A stretch of 64,000 nucleotides of DNA from Entomomonas moraniae. GTDB taxonomy: Bacteria > Pseudomonadota > Gammaproteobacteria > Pseudomonadales > Pseudomonadaceae. The position numbers were made by a program, and so were the translations under genes. The notes beneath the pieces are model-generated. The model had not been told where the DNA came from, did no database searches, and saw only the letters and a program-made list of their open reading frames with translations. Position 1 is the stretch's first letter. The number at the start of each line of letters is the position of its first letter. This document shows, one piece after another, positions 39,646 through 48,580 of this stretch. Where the stretch lies: the NCBI RefSeq assembly GCF_003991975.1, contig NZ_CP029822.1, positions 3,125,648-3,189,647 of the forward strand. Reading direction: 5' to 3'.

Positions 39646-39912
39646 GCTTTTTTTATAGGTTTAGTGTGTCGTAATAATTATTTATTGCTAGAATAGTGTG
39701 TTGTAGCGGTTGAGCAGATTAATAAATAAATAAACTAGTAGGGCGGTGCTAAATAAGATAGGTAATATGGTTGATAATCAATATCATAAAGTATGGTATC
39801 TTTAGAGTCCTAAATGATAGGTTTTTATTTACGCTCACCTGGGGAGTGGGAACTTTTTAAAGACCTGTTTAAGGTCAATGATTAGTTCTTTTTAATAAAA
39901 CTGTTTTGCATT

Positions 39913-39931
39913 ATTAATAGTAATCATTATC
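39913..39931 (+). promoter_or_regulatory. Fur box upstream of the feo operon
   Basis: ATTAATAGTAATCATTATC matches the 19-base Fur consensus GATAATGATAATCATTATC at 15 of 19 positions and ends 41 bases before feoA. Iron-dependent repression by Fur is therefore expected. Confidence 0.8.
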
Positions 39932-39972
39932 ATATATTTTATCTATGATTCATATATCGGGAGTATGGGCTT

Positions 39973-40215
39973 ATGTCCTCTCATGTTAATGTACAAATCC
40001 CTTTGCCTTTAGCTCCTAGGAATCAAAAGCTACAAGTGGTTAATGTGACAGGGAGAACAGAGACTGTAAAAAAACTGTCGAGTATGGGCATTATGCCCAA
40101 TACGATGGTTGAAATTCTTCAGTCGGCCGACGGAAATTTGATTATTGGTGTAGGAAATTCTCGCATTGCTATTGCATCGAGTCTAGCGCAAAAAATTATT
40201 GTTCAGCCTAATTAA
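39973..40215 (+). CDS. feoA: Ferrous iron transport protein FeoA (first copy)
   Basis: A small SH3-like cytoplasmic protein (80 residues) that supports FeoB in Fe(II) uptake. The FeoA pattern is visible in KKLSSMGIMPNTMVEILQ, then NLIIGVGNSRIAIASSLA. Residues 1-20 form an extra polar, Pro-rich N-terminus absent from the second copy. It is the first gene after the Fur box and lies 19 bases before the second feoA gene. Confidence 0.9.
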   Translation: MSSHVNVQIPLPLAPRNQKLQVVNVTGRTETVKKLSSMGIMPNTMVEILQSADGNLIIGVGNSRIAIASSLAQKIIVQPN

Positions 40216-40234
40216 AGCATAAGAGATACTAATT

Positions 40235-40462
40235 ATGGGTTCTATAACAGATTTAAAAGTTGGCTGTAAAGCAAAGATAGTCAGTTTTGCTAAAGGGAAT
40301 AAAGTATATCGTCAAAAACTGTTAACAATGGGTTTAACCCCAGGGACTGAGTTCACGTTAACCCGTTTAGCCCCTATGGGAGATCCTGTAGAAATTAATG
40401 TGAGAGGCTTTGCCCTTTCTTTGCGTAAAGATGAAGCCGCAATGTTAATTATTGAAGAGTAA
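40235..40462 (+). CDS. feoA: Ferrous iron transport protein FeoA (second copy)
   Basis: A 75-residue FeoA-domain protein. The signature YRQKLLTMGLTPGTEFTL is followed by GDPVEINVRGFALSLRKDEA, typical of single FeoA proteins. It is only distantly similar to the preceding FeoA, so the pair is not a recent duplication. It lies 21 bases before feoB and is presumably the canonical FeoB partner. Confidence 0.94.
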   Translation: MGSITDLKVGCKAKIVSFAKGNKVYRQKLLTMGLTPGTEFTLTRLAPMGDPVEINVRGFALSLRKDEAAMLIIEE

Positions 40463-40483
40463 AAGGATAAGCATAGGTAGAAT

Positions 40484-42802
40484 ATGGGAAAGCGAAAACT
40501 AGAAGTCGGCCTTGTCGGCAATCCGAATTGTGGAAAAACAACATTATTTAATGCGTTAACAGGTGCTCGTCAACAGGTAGGGAACTGGCCAGGGGTAACC
40601 GTTGAAAAGAAAATAGGTTTTTTCAGTTTTAATCAAACCGATATTGAGTTAGTTGATTTACCTGGTACGTATTCGCTAGATTATTTTGCGGATAGCACAT
40701 CGCTAGACGAGCAAGTAGCGCAAAAGTATATTCTTTCTCGTTCTGCTGATCTTATTATCAATATTATCGATGCTTCTAATTTAGAACGTAACTTATATTT
40801 AACAACACAGTTATTAGAGATGCAAGTCCCTATGATTGTGGTTTTGAATATGATGGATGCGGCGAAATCTAAAGGCATAGAAATAGATATTGAGCAACTC
40901 TCAACGTTGTTAGACTGTTCAGTTATTCCGGTTATAGCATCTAAAAATCAAGGTGTTGGTAAGCTTAAAGAGTTTCTTGATAGTACAGAGCAATTCTCTA
41001 TTCCCCATACACTTCCAGAGTATCCCCCATTATTAACATCAGCTGTTGAAGCAATGCAACAGAAATTATCATCCTTAGATGTTCATCAATTAAATTCACA
41101 TTGGTTGGCGTTAAAACTGATTGAAGGTGATGCTAGTGCAATGCAGCTAGTCGATGCTGAACAAGTTAACGTGGCAAGTTCAGTTAAGGAAGATTTAGAG
41201 GCGGAGCTAGATGAAGAGTTAGATATTATAACCGCAGATGCGCGTTATAGCTTTATTGGTCGCATTACTAAGGCAACGATTAAACGTAAAGATCAATTGT
41301 CACGCACGACATCAGATAAAATTGATAGCATAGTTTTAAATAGAGTGCTTGGTATTCCTATTTTTCTTGTTGTCATGTATTTGATGTTCATGTTTGCTAT
41401 TAATTTGGGGACTGCATTTACAGACTTCTTTGATGGATTCTTCGGTGCTATTTTTGTGGATGGGTTTAATCATGTGTTGTCTGGCATAGGTGCACCTGAT
41501 TGGGTAAAAGTAATTTTTGCTGATGGGCTTGGCGGTGGCATTCAAACGGTTTCTACCTTCATTCCTGTTATTACATTCTTATTCTTATTTTTATCTATTT
41601 TAGAAGATTCCGGCTATATGGCACGTGCCGCTTTTGTGATGGATAAGTTTATGCGTTTTATTGGCTTACCAGGTAAGTCATTTGTTCCCCTTATTGTTGG
41701 GTTCGGTTGTAATGTTCCTGCTGTGATGGCAACAAGAACATTAGAAACAGAGCGCGATCGTTTAATGACGATGGCAATGGCTCCCTTTATGTCATGTGGT
41801 GCTCGTTTACCTGTTTATGCATTATTTGCCGCTGCATTTTTCCCTGTGGGAGGGCAAAATATTGTCTTTTTACTTTATCTGATCGGTATTGGTGCGGCAA
41901 TTTTAACTGGTTTAGCATTAAAGAAGACATTGTTACCCGGCGAGAGCACTCCTTTTATTATGGAGTTACCTACATATCACTTACCGAGTGTTAAGGGTGT
42001 GGCCATTAGTATCTGGGGGCGTTTAAAAAGTTTTATTTTCCGGGCAGGGTCGGTGATTGTCCCCATGGTGATGGTATTAAATCTTCTAAATTCTATTGGG
42101 GTTGATGGTAGTTTTGGCCATCAAGATACGAAAGAGTCTGTTCTTTCATCGATTGGTAAAAACATCGCACCTGTATTTTCTCCTATGGGAATGACACAAG
42201 ATAACTGGCCTGCAGCCGTGGGTATTTTTACCGGTGTTCTTGCAAAAGAGGCGGTTGTTGGAACGCTCAATGCACTGTATGAGGAAGCTGCCTCCTCATC
42301 AAAAGAAGCGACAGATAAGGAAGATACGTTTGATTTCTGGGGTGAAATACGTGCTTCATTCCAGACTATTCCTGATAATATTAAGGCATTATCACATAAG
42401 CTTATCGATCCTTTAGGGCTAAGTATTGCTGAGAATGGGGAGACTGAAAATGTATCACAAACAGTATTTGGGTCTATGAAAGAGTTATTCCCTAATACCG
42501 CAGCAGCATTTGCGTATTTATTACTTATTTTGCTTTATTTCCCTTGTGTTGCTGTAATAGGGGCAGTCACCCGCGAAGCGAATTTACGTTGGGCCGTGTT
42601 TATTGGTTTGTGGTGTACAGGATTAGGCTATAGTGTTTCAGTTATTTTTTATCAGCTAGCTATATTTACAGTATCACCAATCCATTCGATCAGTTGGATT
42701 GTTGGCTTAGTTATTTTTATAGTTGCAGGATTATTAATAATGAAACGTTATGCTGCGAAAAAGCTACAAAAACTTACCGTTAAAGTTTTGGCTCAGGAGT
42801 AG
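40484..42802 (+). CDS. feoB: Ferrous iron transporter FeoB
   Basis: The inner-membrane Fe(II) transporter of 772 residues. The N-terminal G domain has G1 GNPNCGKT at 12-19, G2 around WPGVTVEKK, G3 DLPG at 58-61 and G4 NMMD. A guanine-dissociation-inhibitor helical domain follows to about residue 270. The membrane part has two Gate regions; the first contains MARAAFVMDKFMRFIGLPGKS and GFGCNVPAVMATRT (in parts), with the Cys thought to contact iron. It is complete in length (773 in E. coli) and followed after 5 bases by feoC. Confidence 0.98.
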   Translation: MGKRKLEVGLVGNPNCGKTTLFNALTGARQQVGNWPGVTVEKKIGFFSFNQTDIELVDLPGTYSLDYFADSTSLDEQVAQKYILSRSADLIINIIDASNLERNLYLTTQLLEMQVPMIVVLNMMDAAKSKGIEIDIEQLSTLLDCSVIPVIASKNQGVGKLKEFLDSTEQFSIPHTLPEYPPLLTSAVEAMQQKLSSLDVHQLNSHWLALKLIEGDASAMQLVDAEQVNVASSVKEDLEAELDEELDIITADARYSFIGRITKATIKRKDQLSRTTSDKIDSIVLNRVLGIPIFLVVMYLMFMFAINLGTAFTDFFDGFFGAIFVDGFNHVLSGIGAPDWVKVIFADGLGGGIQTVSTFIPVITFLFLFLSILEDSGYMARAAFVMDKFMRFIGLPGKSFVPLIVGFGCNVPAVMATRTLETERDRLMTMAMAPFMSCGARLPVYALFAAAFFPVGGQNIVFLLYLIGIGAAILTGLALKKTLLPGESTPFIMELPTYHLPSVKGVAISIWGRLKSFIFRAGSVIVPMVMVLNLLNSIGVDGSFGHQDTKESVLSSIGKNIAPVFSPMGMTQDNWPAAVGIFTGVLAKEAVVGTLNALYEEAASSSKEATDKEDTFDFWGEIRASFQTIPDNIKALSHKLIDPLGLSIAENGETENVSQTVFGSMKELFPNTAAAFAYLLLILLYFPCVAVIGAVTREANLRWAVFIGLWCTGLGYSVSVIFYQLAIFTVSPIHSISWIVGLVIFIVAGLLIMKRYAAKKLQKLTVKVLAQE

Positions 42803-42807
42803 TCAAC

Positions 42808-43026
42808 ATGACACCAAGTTTATTAAAGCAATATTTACAAGAACATGAACAAGCTAGTTTAAGAGACCTTGCTCTACATTTTGATGTCAGTAGTGAAGTC
42901 ATAAAAGATGCTATGAGCCTTTGGTTACGTAAAGGAAAGGTTGAGCAAAGCACAGTTTCTGGTTGTGATAAAGGTTGTTGCCAATGTGATAGTGAGTTGA
43001 CAACAATTTATTATTGGAAAAGTTAA
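42808..43026 (+). CDS. feoC: FeoC-like winged-helix protein with a cysteine cluster
   Basis: A 72-residue protein downstream of feoB. Residues 16-48 form a winged-helix (SLRDLALHFDVSSEVIKDA). The C-terminal tail has C53, C57, C58 and C60 in CDKGCCQC. FeoC proteins carry such a Cys-rich tail that can bind an iron-sulfur cluster and have been proposed to regulate or protect FeoB. The feoA-feoA-feoB-feoC order supports the call. Confidence 0.9.
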   Translation: MTPSLLKQYLQEHEQASLRDLALHFDVSSEVIKDAMSLWLRKGKVEQSTVSGCDKGCCQCDSELTTIYYWKS

Positions 43027-43172
43027 TACTAGGTTATTGATCTCAAGCTAAATTTTTATGTTTTTTAGCTAAAAGTCTGTACATGACGTGATGATAATGG
43101 TACGATTTGGATACCGTTATTACTTACGGATTTGATTTAAAAAATTATAGTATTTGTAAAAAAGGAAAAAGT

Positions 43173-43661
43173 ATGCTTAAGTCTATTAAATTTGCTGCAT
43201 TAGCTTCTGCTGTAGTAGTAGCTGCTGGTTGCCATAGCTTCAATACAAACAGAACTGCTGCAACCTTGTCTTCTCAAGGTATCGTAACTAACGAAATTCG
43301 TGCTGATATCAAAGTTGGTGAAAGAGTTTCTGGTGAGTCTAACCTAAATGTATTATTTGGTTTCATCTCTTTTGGTGGTGATAGCAACTTCGTTGATGGT
43401 GTTGGCTTCAATGGTGTTTCTTCTGGCGGTTTATTACCATCAAATCCTTTAGACAAAACTCCACAAGTTCAAGCAGCTGCAGCATATAATGCTTTAACTC
43501 CAGTGAACGGCGATGTATTAATTTCTCCACGTTACGAAATCACTGTTGATGATTATTTTGTTTTCAAGAAAATTCACGTAAAAGTAACTGGTTACAAAGG
43601 TACTGTTAATAGCATTTCTGCTACTAACAAGTACAGCGATGGTTGCTGTTTAGTAAAATAA
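43173..43661 (+). CDS. Small lipoprotein, probably abundant
   Basis: A 162-residue predicted lipoprotein with lipobox VAAGC (Cys at residue 20). I do not recognise a family. The mature part is rich in Gly, Ser, Asn and Val and ends in a Cys pair, GCCLVK. The frame opens at 43107, but ATG 43173 has AAGGA upstream and gives a normal signal peptide. Codon use differs from neighbours, with many AAC, TTC and ATC codons, a mark of high expression in AT-rich genomes. It is monocistronic with a strong terminator. A structural envelope role is plausible but unproven. Confidence 0.75.
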   Translation: MLKSIKFAALASAVVVAAGCHSFNTNRTAATLSSQGIVTNEIRADIKVGERVSGESNLNVLFGFISFGGDSNFVDGVGFNGVSSGGLLPSNPLDKTPQVQAAAAYNALTPVNGDVLISPRYEITVDDYFVFKKIHVKVTGYKGTVNSISATNKYSDGCCLVK

Positions 43662-43685
43662 TTTAGTTAATAAACTAAATTAGAC

Positions 43686-43713
43686 AAAAAACCAGCATTT
43701 TTGCTGGTTTTTT
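43686..43713. terminator. Terminator after the small lipoprotein gene
   Basis: A 12-base stem, 43686-43697 with 43702-43713, around TTTT, with CCAGCA/TGCTGG core and T run. It can also end transcription from pta, which converges from the right. Confidence 0.9.
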
Positions 43714-43774
43714 GTGGGTGATATTTTTATAAATAAAAGGAAGATTGCTCTTCCTTTATATTTTTGGGGTATTT

Positions 43775-45481
43775 TTACTTTTTGTTGATGGCTTGGATTG
43801 CTGTTAATGCAATAGTGAATACAATATCTTCCACCAGTGCGCCACGAGATAAATCATTCACAGGTTTTCTTAGTCCTTGTAGCATAGGACCGACACTAAT
43901 CACTTGAGCACTACGTTGAACGGCTTTATAAGTTGTATTACCCGTATTTAGGTCTGGGAAAACAAAAACAGTGGCTTTGCCTGCCACTTGACTATTAGGG
44001 GCTTTTTGTTTGGCGATACTATCAACCGTTGCTGCATCGTATTGAAGTGGGCCATCAACCATTAGATCAGGTCGTTTTTGCTTAACAAGGTCTGTCGCCT
44101 GTTTTACCTTCTCAACGTCAGCACCAGTACCTGATGAGCCAGTCGAGTAACTTATCATTGCAATACGAGGGGTAATGCCAAAAGCAGTAGCTGACTCAGC
44201 ACTTTGAATGGCTATGTCTGCTAATTGTTCAGCGGTAGGATTAGGGTTTATTGCACAATCACCGTAGACCAATACTTGTTCAGGTAAAAGCATAAAAAAG
44301 ACGGAGGAAACAAGATTGTATTCGGGGGCCGTTTTAATAAGCTGTAATGCAGGTCGAACTGTATTGGCTGTTGTATGGACAGCACCTGAAACTAAACCAT
44401 CCACATCGCCTGTGGCAAGCATGGTAGTTCCTAACATCACCGTATCTTGGAGCGCTTCAGTTGCTAATGCTTCTGTCATTCCCTTAGATTTACGTAGCTC
44501 TACTAAAGGAGCAACATACTGTTGGCGAATGGTATCTGGATCTATAATTTCAAGGTCACGAGGGATTTGTAATGTCAACTCATTAGCAATACGTTTTACT
44601 TCATCAGGTTTGGCTAATAATACACAGCGAGCAATTTTGCGCTCTTGGCAGATAATAGCTGCCTGAATGGTTCTGGGTTCATTTCCTTCTGGAAGAATAA
44701 TACGCTTATTGGCTTCTACTGCACGTTTTACTAATTGATAGCGGAAGATAGGCGGTGTGATACGCAACTCTTGTTTTAAATGACTACGCTGAGTTAAATA
44801 ATCTGTATCTAGTGTTTGAGAAATTTGAGCAGCAAGTTTTTGTGTATCAGTATTTAAATCGGGGGCTGCATAATTAGCAATAATTTTGAATTGGCTATTA
44901 AATAACTCGTGAGCTATTTGTTCTAAGTGTGCTTTAGAAAGGTTAGTTCCAGTTTGTGCATGGGTGTTTAGGATAGTACCAATAAATCTAGAATTTTTTA
45001 TTCCCCCAAAGGTTTGAATCTGGATTTTGATATTTTCAATAAACTCCTCGGCAGTGGTATTTCGTTCACTGGGTTGTGCAGCAATAATAATATCTGCATT
45101 CAGGCTTTTAACTAATGCGGTGTTAATCAATGTGGCATAGCTAGCCTCTGGTGACGGGATAACGCCTTCAACAATGACAATGTCATTTCCCTGGGCTGCC
45201 TCTTGAACTAGATGAGCGCAGTCCTCTAAAGCTAGATCTAATAGACCCTGACTTAAATATTGTTCAACTTGTTTTCTAGAGAGTGGGTGAGGGGATTTTA
45301 TATTTAAGGTTTTCTCAATCAGTTGGGTAGCGTAGTCAGGTGTATGTTCTGTTATTTGCTGTGATATCGGCTTACAGAAACCAACTTTCATCCCTTTGTT
45401 TTGTAAAGCCTGAATAAGCCCAGCGCTAATAGAAGTTAAGTTAATTTCAAAATCTGTGGACGTAACGAAAAATGCATGCAT
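43775..45481 (-). CDS. pta: Phosphate acetyltransferase lacking the DRTGG domain
   Basis: Pta interconverts acetyl-CoA and acetyl phosphate. The protein starts with the P-loop-like N-terminal domain of long Pta proteins (about residues 1-225; LTSISAGLIQAL, KVGFCKPISQ). It ends with a complete PTA_PTB catalytic domain from about residue 241 (ITPPIFRYQL, LPEGNEPRT, VSGAVHTTANTVRP, SYSTGSSGTG). The roughly 110-residue DRTGG domain normally between them is missing, which explains 568 residues instead of about 700. No stop or frameshift marks the join. ATG 45481 with AGGATTG upstream is preferred over an in-frame TTG at 45490. It follows ackA on the same strand after a 192-base gap. Confidence 0.92.
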   Translation of the reverse strand: MHAFFVTSTDFEINLTSISAGLIQALQNKGMKVGFCKPISQQITEHTPDYATQLIEKTLNIKSPHPLSRKQVEQYLSQGLLDLALEDCAHLVQEAAQGNDIVIVEGVIPSPEASYATLINTALVKSLNADIIIAAQPSERNTTAEEFIENIKIQIQTFGGIKNSRFIGTILNTHAQTGTNLSKAHLEQIAHELFNSQFKIIANYAAPDLNTDTQKLAAQISQTLDTDYLTQRSHLKQELRITPPIFRYQLVKRAVEANKRIILPEGNEPRTIQAAIICQERKIARCVLLAKPDEVKRIANELTLQIPRDLEIIDPDTIRQQYVAPLVELRKSKGMTEALATEALQDTVMLGTTMLATGDVDGLVSGAVHTTANTVRPALQLIKTAPEYNLVSSVFFMLLPEQVLVYGDCAINPNPTAEQLADIAIQSAESATAFGITPRIAMISYSTGSSGTGADVEKVKQATDLVKQKRPDLMVDGPLQYDAATVDSIAKQKAPNSQVAGKATVFVFPDLNTGNTTYKAVQRSAQVISVGPMLQGLRKPVNDLSRGALVEDIVFTIALTAIQAINKK

Positions 45482-45609
45482 GATTTTCAATCCTATCTTT
45501 ATTCTTTATTTATAAACTCATTTAAACAATATTTATACTGAATACGTTGACTACTGTTTTGTTGTGACTCCTGACTGATAAAGCACCTGTAGCGGGTTCT
45601 TATAGTATT

Positions 45610-45646
45610 TAAGCCCTAACAAATCTAAAGGATTGATTAGGGCTTA
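45610..45646. repeat. Inverted repeat between ackA and pta
   Basis: TAAGCCCTAA at 45610-45619 and TTAGGGCTTA at 45637-45646 are perfect inverted arms with a further AATC/GATT pair inside. On the minus strand there is no solid T run after it, so it may be a weak terminator, an attenuator or an mRNA-processing hairpin within ackA-pta. Confidence 0.5.
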
Positions 45647-45673
45647 TTTAGGCTAGCTAATAGCGTTATCTAC

Positions 45674-46858
45674 TTACTTTACAAATAGTAATGTATCTAA
45701 TGCAATTTGACGCTCTTCGTTTGTAGGCATTACAACAATACGAGGTGTATTAGGCTTATTAATTAGGCCCGCAGTCCCGCGTGCTAATTTTGTATTAGCT
45801 TGTGTGTCGATTTCAAGACCTAAGAGCTTTAACCATGAAACAGTTAGTTCTCTAATTAAAGAAGAGTTTTCACCAATACCACCTGTAAAGATTAATCCAT
45901 CTAAACGAGGTAGTGCACAAGCCATGCTTGCTAATGATTTAGCGAGGCGGTAGCAAAATACTTCAATAGCCAATGTTGCCCCTTTATGGCCTTCTTCTCT
46001 AGATTGCTCTAATGTACGCATATCATTAGATAAACCAGATAGACCTAAAAGACCACTTTGTTTGGTGAGTAGATTCTCGATCTCATTGATGGACATTCCC
46101 AAAACACGAGATAAATGACCAAATAAACCAGGGTCTACATCTCCACTGCGTGTTCCCATGCATACGCCTTCTTGTGGTGTCAACCCCATGCTGGTATCTA
46201 CGCTTTTTCCATTAGATACCGCACAAGTAGAACTACCATTTCCTAGATGGGCGGTCAACCAATGGCTGTTGTCTACGGGCAGATTGCAAAATTCTGCGGT
46301 TTGATGACTAACATAGCGGTGGCTAGTACCATGGAAACCGTAGCGACGGATATTATGCTTTGAATAATAGTCTTCAGGAATACAATAACGAAATGCTTGT
46401 TCTGGCATAGTTTGATGGAAAGCCGTATCAAAAATAGCAACCTGCAATAGATCAGGATAAACGTCTAGTGCTGCACGCATACCTTGTAATGCTGCTGGGT
46501 TGTGTAAAGGTGCCAGAGGAGAGATACGTTCTATTTCAGAAAGAACTTGTGGTGTTATCTTTGTTGGTGCAGTAAATATGTGTCCACCGTGTACCACTCG
46601 GTGTCCGATACCATCCAGTTTCCCATGACAAATTTCTTGAACTAGAGGCATAATCTTAGATAAAGCGTCCTTATGGTCTCCGCTTGGGATAGATAAAGTG
46701 TTTTTATCTTCTCCTATTTTCCAAGAAACAACCGCTTGGGGAGTGTTTAGGCATTCAGCTAAGCCAGAAATGGCAAACTGACTTTGTTCAGGGTTAACTA
46801 AAGCAAACTTTAGTGATGAGCTACCACAGTTGATAACTAAAATATTACGAGAGACCAT
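45674..46858 (-). CDS. ackA: Acetate kinase
   Basis: AckA converts acetyl phosphate and ADP to acetate and ATP, completing the acetate overflow pathway with Pta. The 394-residue protein shows the ASKHA-fold segments [11 protein letters not shown] at the N-terminus, [32 protein letters not shown] and the adenosine motif FTGGIGENS. An in-frame TTG at 46873 overlaps the ribosome site. ATG 46858 with GAAGG upstream is the better start. The order ackA-pta on one strand supports an operon. Confidence 0.97.
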   Translation of the reverse strand: MVSRNILVINCGSSSLKFALVNPEQSQFAISGLAECLNTPQAVVSWKIGEDKNTLSIPSGDHKDALSKIMPLVQEICHGKLDGIGHRVVHGGHIFTAPTKITPQVLSEIERISPLAPLHNPAALQGMRAALDVYPDLLQVAIFDTAFHQTMPEQAFRYCIPEDYYSKHNIRRYGFHGTSHRYVSHQTAEFCNLPVDNSHWLTAHLGNGSSTCAVSNGKSVDTSMGLTPQEGVCMGTRSGDVDPGLFGHLSRVLGMSINEIENLLTKQSGLLGLSGLSNDMRTLEQSREEGHKGATLAIEVFCYRLAKSLASMACALPRLDGLIFTGGIGENSSLIRELTVSWLKLLGLEIDTQANTKLARGTAGLINKPNTPRIVVMPTNEERQIALDTLLFVK

Positions 46859-47171
46859 AAAAAATACCTTCAAGTTATATACGTATCTACGAAAAACATT
46901 GGATAGTATAATTTATATAAAAAGCTAAGTAACTTTAATTAGCAATATTATTGTCTGTTAATTGACCGACATAAAAATACATTGAAATATTTGTAAAAGT
47001 TATTATTTTTTTGTTTCAAGTTGTTTTTATACGACTCTAATAAATTACAGTAATGGCAATATTATGCAAGACTAATTATACAAATTTTAATAAGTTTTTA
47101 GTCGATATATTCTTCTTAGCATTGTAATATGCACATCTCAATTCAAATTATTTATAAAAAAGGCCAATAGC
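46859..47171. other. 313-base divergent region between ackA and slyD
   Basis: AT-rich DNA without a recognisable gene. It must carry the ackA and slyD promoters, but no hexamer pair is convincing by eye. An AAGG ribosome site for slyD is near the right end. Confidence 0.5.
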
Positions 47172-47657
47172 ATGCAAATTGAACCTAAAAAAGCAGTATA
47201 TATTGATTATACATTAACCAATGAAGCAGGTGATGTATTAGACAGTTCTGAGGGGCATTCTCCTCTGGCTTATTTACATGGATTTAATAATATTATTCCT
47301 GGTTTAGAAGGTGCATTGTTAGGAAAAAAAGTAGGTGATGAGCTTGAAGTTACTGTTGAGCCTAAAGATGCTTATGGTGATTATTCCGTTGAGCTAGTAG
47401 CAGAAGTTCCTCGCAGTGCTTTTCAAGGTGTTGATAAATTAGAACCTGGTATGCAATTTCATGCTTCAGCGCCTGATGGCGGTGTGCAAGTTGTAGTTAT
47501 ACGTGATATTGATGGTGATAATGTTACTGTTGATGGTAATCATCCTTTAGCGGGTCAACGCCTAAACTTTAAAGTAAAAGTAATGGATGTTCGCGATGCA
47601 ACTGAAGAAGAGTTAGCTCATGGACACATTCATGGCGAAGGCGGTCATCAGCATTAA
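47172..47657 (+). CDS. slyD: FKBP-type peptidyl-prolyl isomerase SlyD
   Basis: A cytoplasmic prolyl isomerase and chaperone of 161 residues that also handles nickel. The FKBP core begins YIDYTLTNEAGDVLDSS and has IIPGLEGALLGKKVGDE. The insert-in-flap chaperone domain follows (about 70-125), with the characteristic NHPLAGQRLNFKVKVMDV after it. The C-terminal tail HGHIHGEGGHQH is a short His-rich metal-binding end. A single gene, with EamA convergent. Confidence 0.95.
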   Translation: MQIEPKKAVYIDYTLTNEAGDVLDSSEGHSPLAYLHGFNNIIPGLEGALLGKKVGDELEVTVEPKDAYGDYSVELVAEVPRSAFQGVDKLEPGMQFHASAPDGGVQVVVIRDIDGDNVTVDGNHPLAGQRLNFKVKVMDVRDATEEELAHGHIHGEGGHQH

Positions 47658-47666
47658 TATTTAATC

Positions 47667-47698
47667 ATGAGATGGGTGATTAATCTTATCCATCTCAT
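47667..47698. terminator. Hairpin between slyD and the EamA gene
   Basis: ATGAGATGG at 47667-47675 pairs with CCATCTCAT at 47690-47698 around a 14-base loop. There is no strong T tail, so it is only a likely terminator for the convergent genes. Confidence 0.45.
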
Positions 47699-47703
47699 AT
47701 TCA

Positions 47704-48567
47704 TTAATTATTATTCGCTGTTTGCTTTTGTAATCCCGCCCAAATAACTGCCACGATAATAATCAAACCACCCACGACTGTTCTTATGCTGGGTATTTCA
47801 TGAAATAAAATCCAAGCGCCAATAATGGCATAGACAGGTTCTAGCGCAATAATAATAGAGGCTGTTTTAGCGTTAATTGCTGTTAAACTACTAATAAAAA
47901 GATAATAAGAAAGCCCTGTACATAAAAGACCTAAGCAGGCGATCCATAACCAATCCATTTTAGGTACGGTATTTAGTTGGTTAAAGCTAAATGGAAATAG
48001 AATAATAAGGACAATAAAACATTGCCACCAGCAAATTTGTACACCTGTTGTTAGTTTTAGACTGTAACGATTAATCACTACGCTAGCACCATAAATAGTA
48101 CCTGAAATAACCCCCCAAATTAAACCTACTGTTCCTTCGTTGTTAAGGTCAAAAGAGGGCGTGACCATAATAAGGCCAGCGGAGACACAAATCAGTAAGC
48201 TATATTCCGCCGCAGTGATTTTCTCTTTAAAAAAAATCATCTCAAATAAAGCGACACAAGCAGGAAAGCAAGCAAAGCCGAGAGTTGCCACGGCAATATT
48301 ACCTACTTTAATGGCATGGAAGAAAGAGACCCAGTGGGCAGCCAATAAGATTCCCGTCAGTGTCAGTGTATAAAATGCTTTTAATGGGATGTGCCACGGT
48401 ATTATACGAAAATGAAGGCTCAAGATTGTCATTGCAAGAATAGCAAAAATAGATCGGCCAAAACTGAGAATTGATGCATCGCTTATAATGAGATTACCAA
48501 AGATACCAGAAATACCAAATAAAACAGCGGCAATATGCATTTGAATTAATGCTATTTTTTTTGTCAT
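47704..48567 (-). CDS. EamA/DMT-family transporter
   Basis: A 287-residue inner-membrane protein with ten predicted membrane helices arranged as two EamA repeats (about 8-135 and 150-280). LFGISGIFGNL opens the first repeat and IIALEPVYAIIGAWILFHE is the typical end of the second. Substrates of this family are metabolites such as amino acids and cannot be assigned here. The frame extends to 48606 into yciK, but ATG 48567 with GGAG six bases upstream is the credible start. It is 13 bases after yciK and probably co-transcribed. Confidence 0.9.
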   Translation of the reverse strand: MTKKIALIQMHIAAVLFGISGIFGNLIISDASILSFGRSIFAILAMTILSLHFRIIPWHIPLKAFYTLTLTGILLAAHWVSFFHAIKVGNIAVATLGFACFPACVALFEMIFFKEKITAAEYSLLICVSAGLIMVTPSFDLNNEGTVGLIWGVISGTIYGASVVINRYSLKLTTGVQICWWQCFIVLIILFPFSFNQLNTVPKMDWLWIACLGLLCTGLSYYLFISSLTAINAKTASIIIALEPVYAIIGAWILFHEIPSIRTVVGGLIIIVAVIWAGLQKQTANNN

Positions 48568-48580
48568 GATGACTCCACGT

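Larger units (their letters stand above)
39530..39972. other. 443-base region between tRNA-Glu and feoA
   Basis: No protein-coding frame with good character was seen. It contains the candidate tRNA promoter on the left and the Fur box at 39913-39931 on the right. The middle part (about 39650-39880) shows nothing recognisable beyond AT-rich DNA. Confidence 0.55.
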
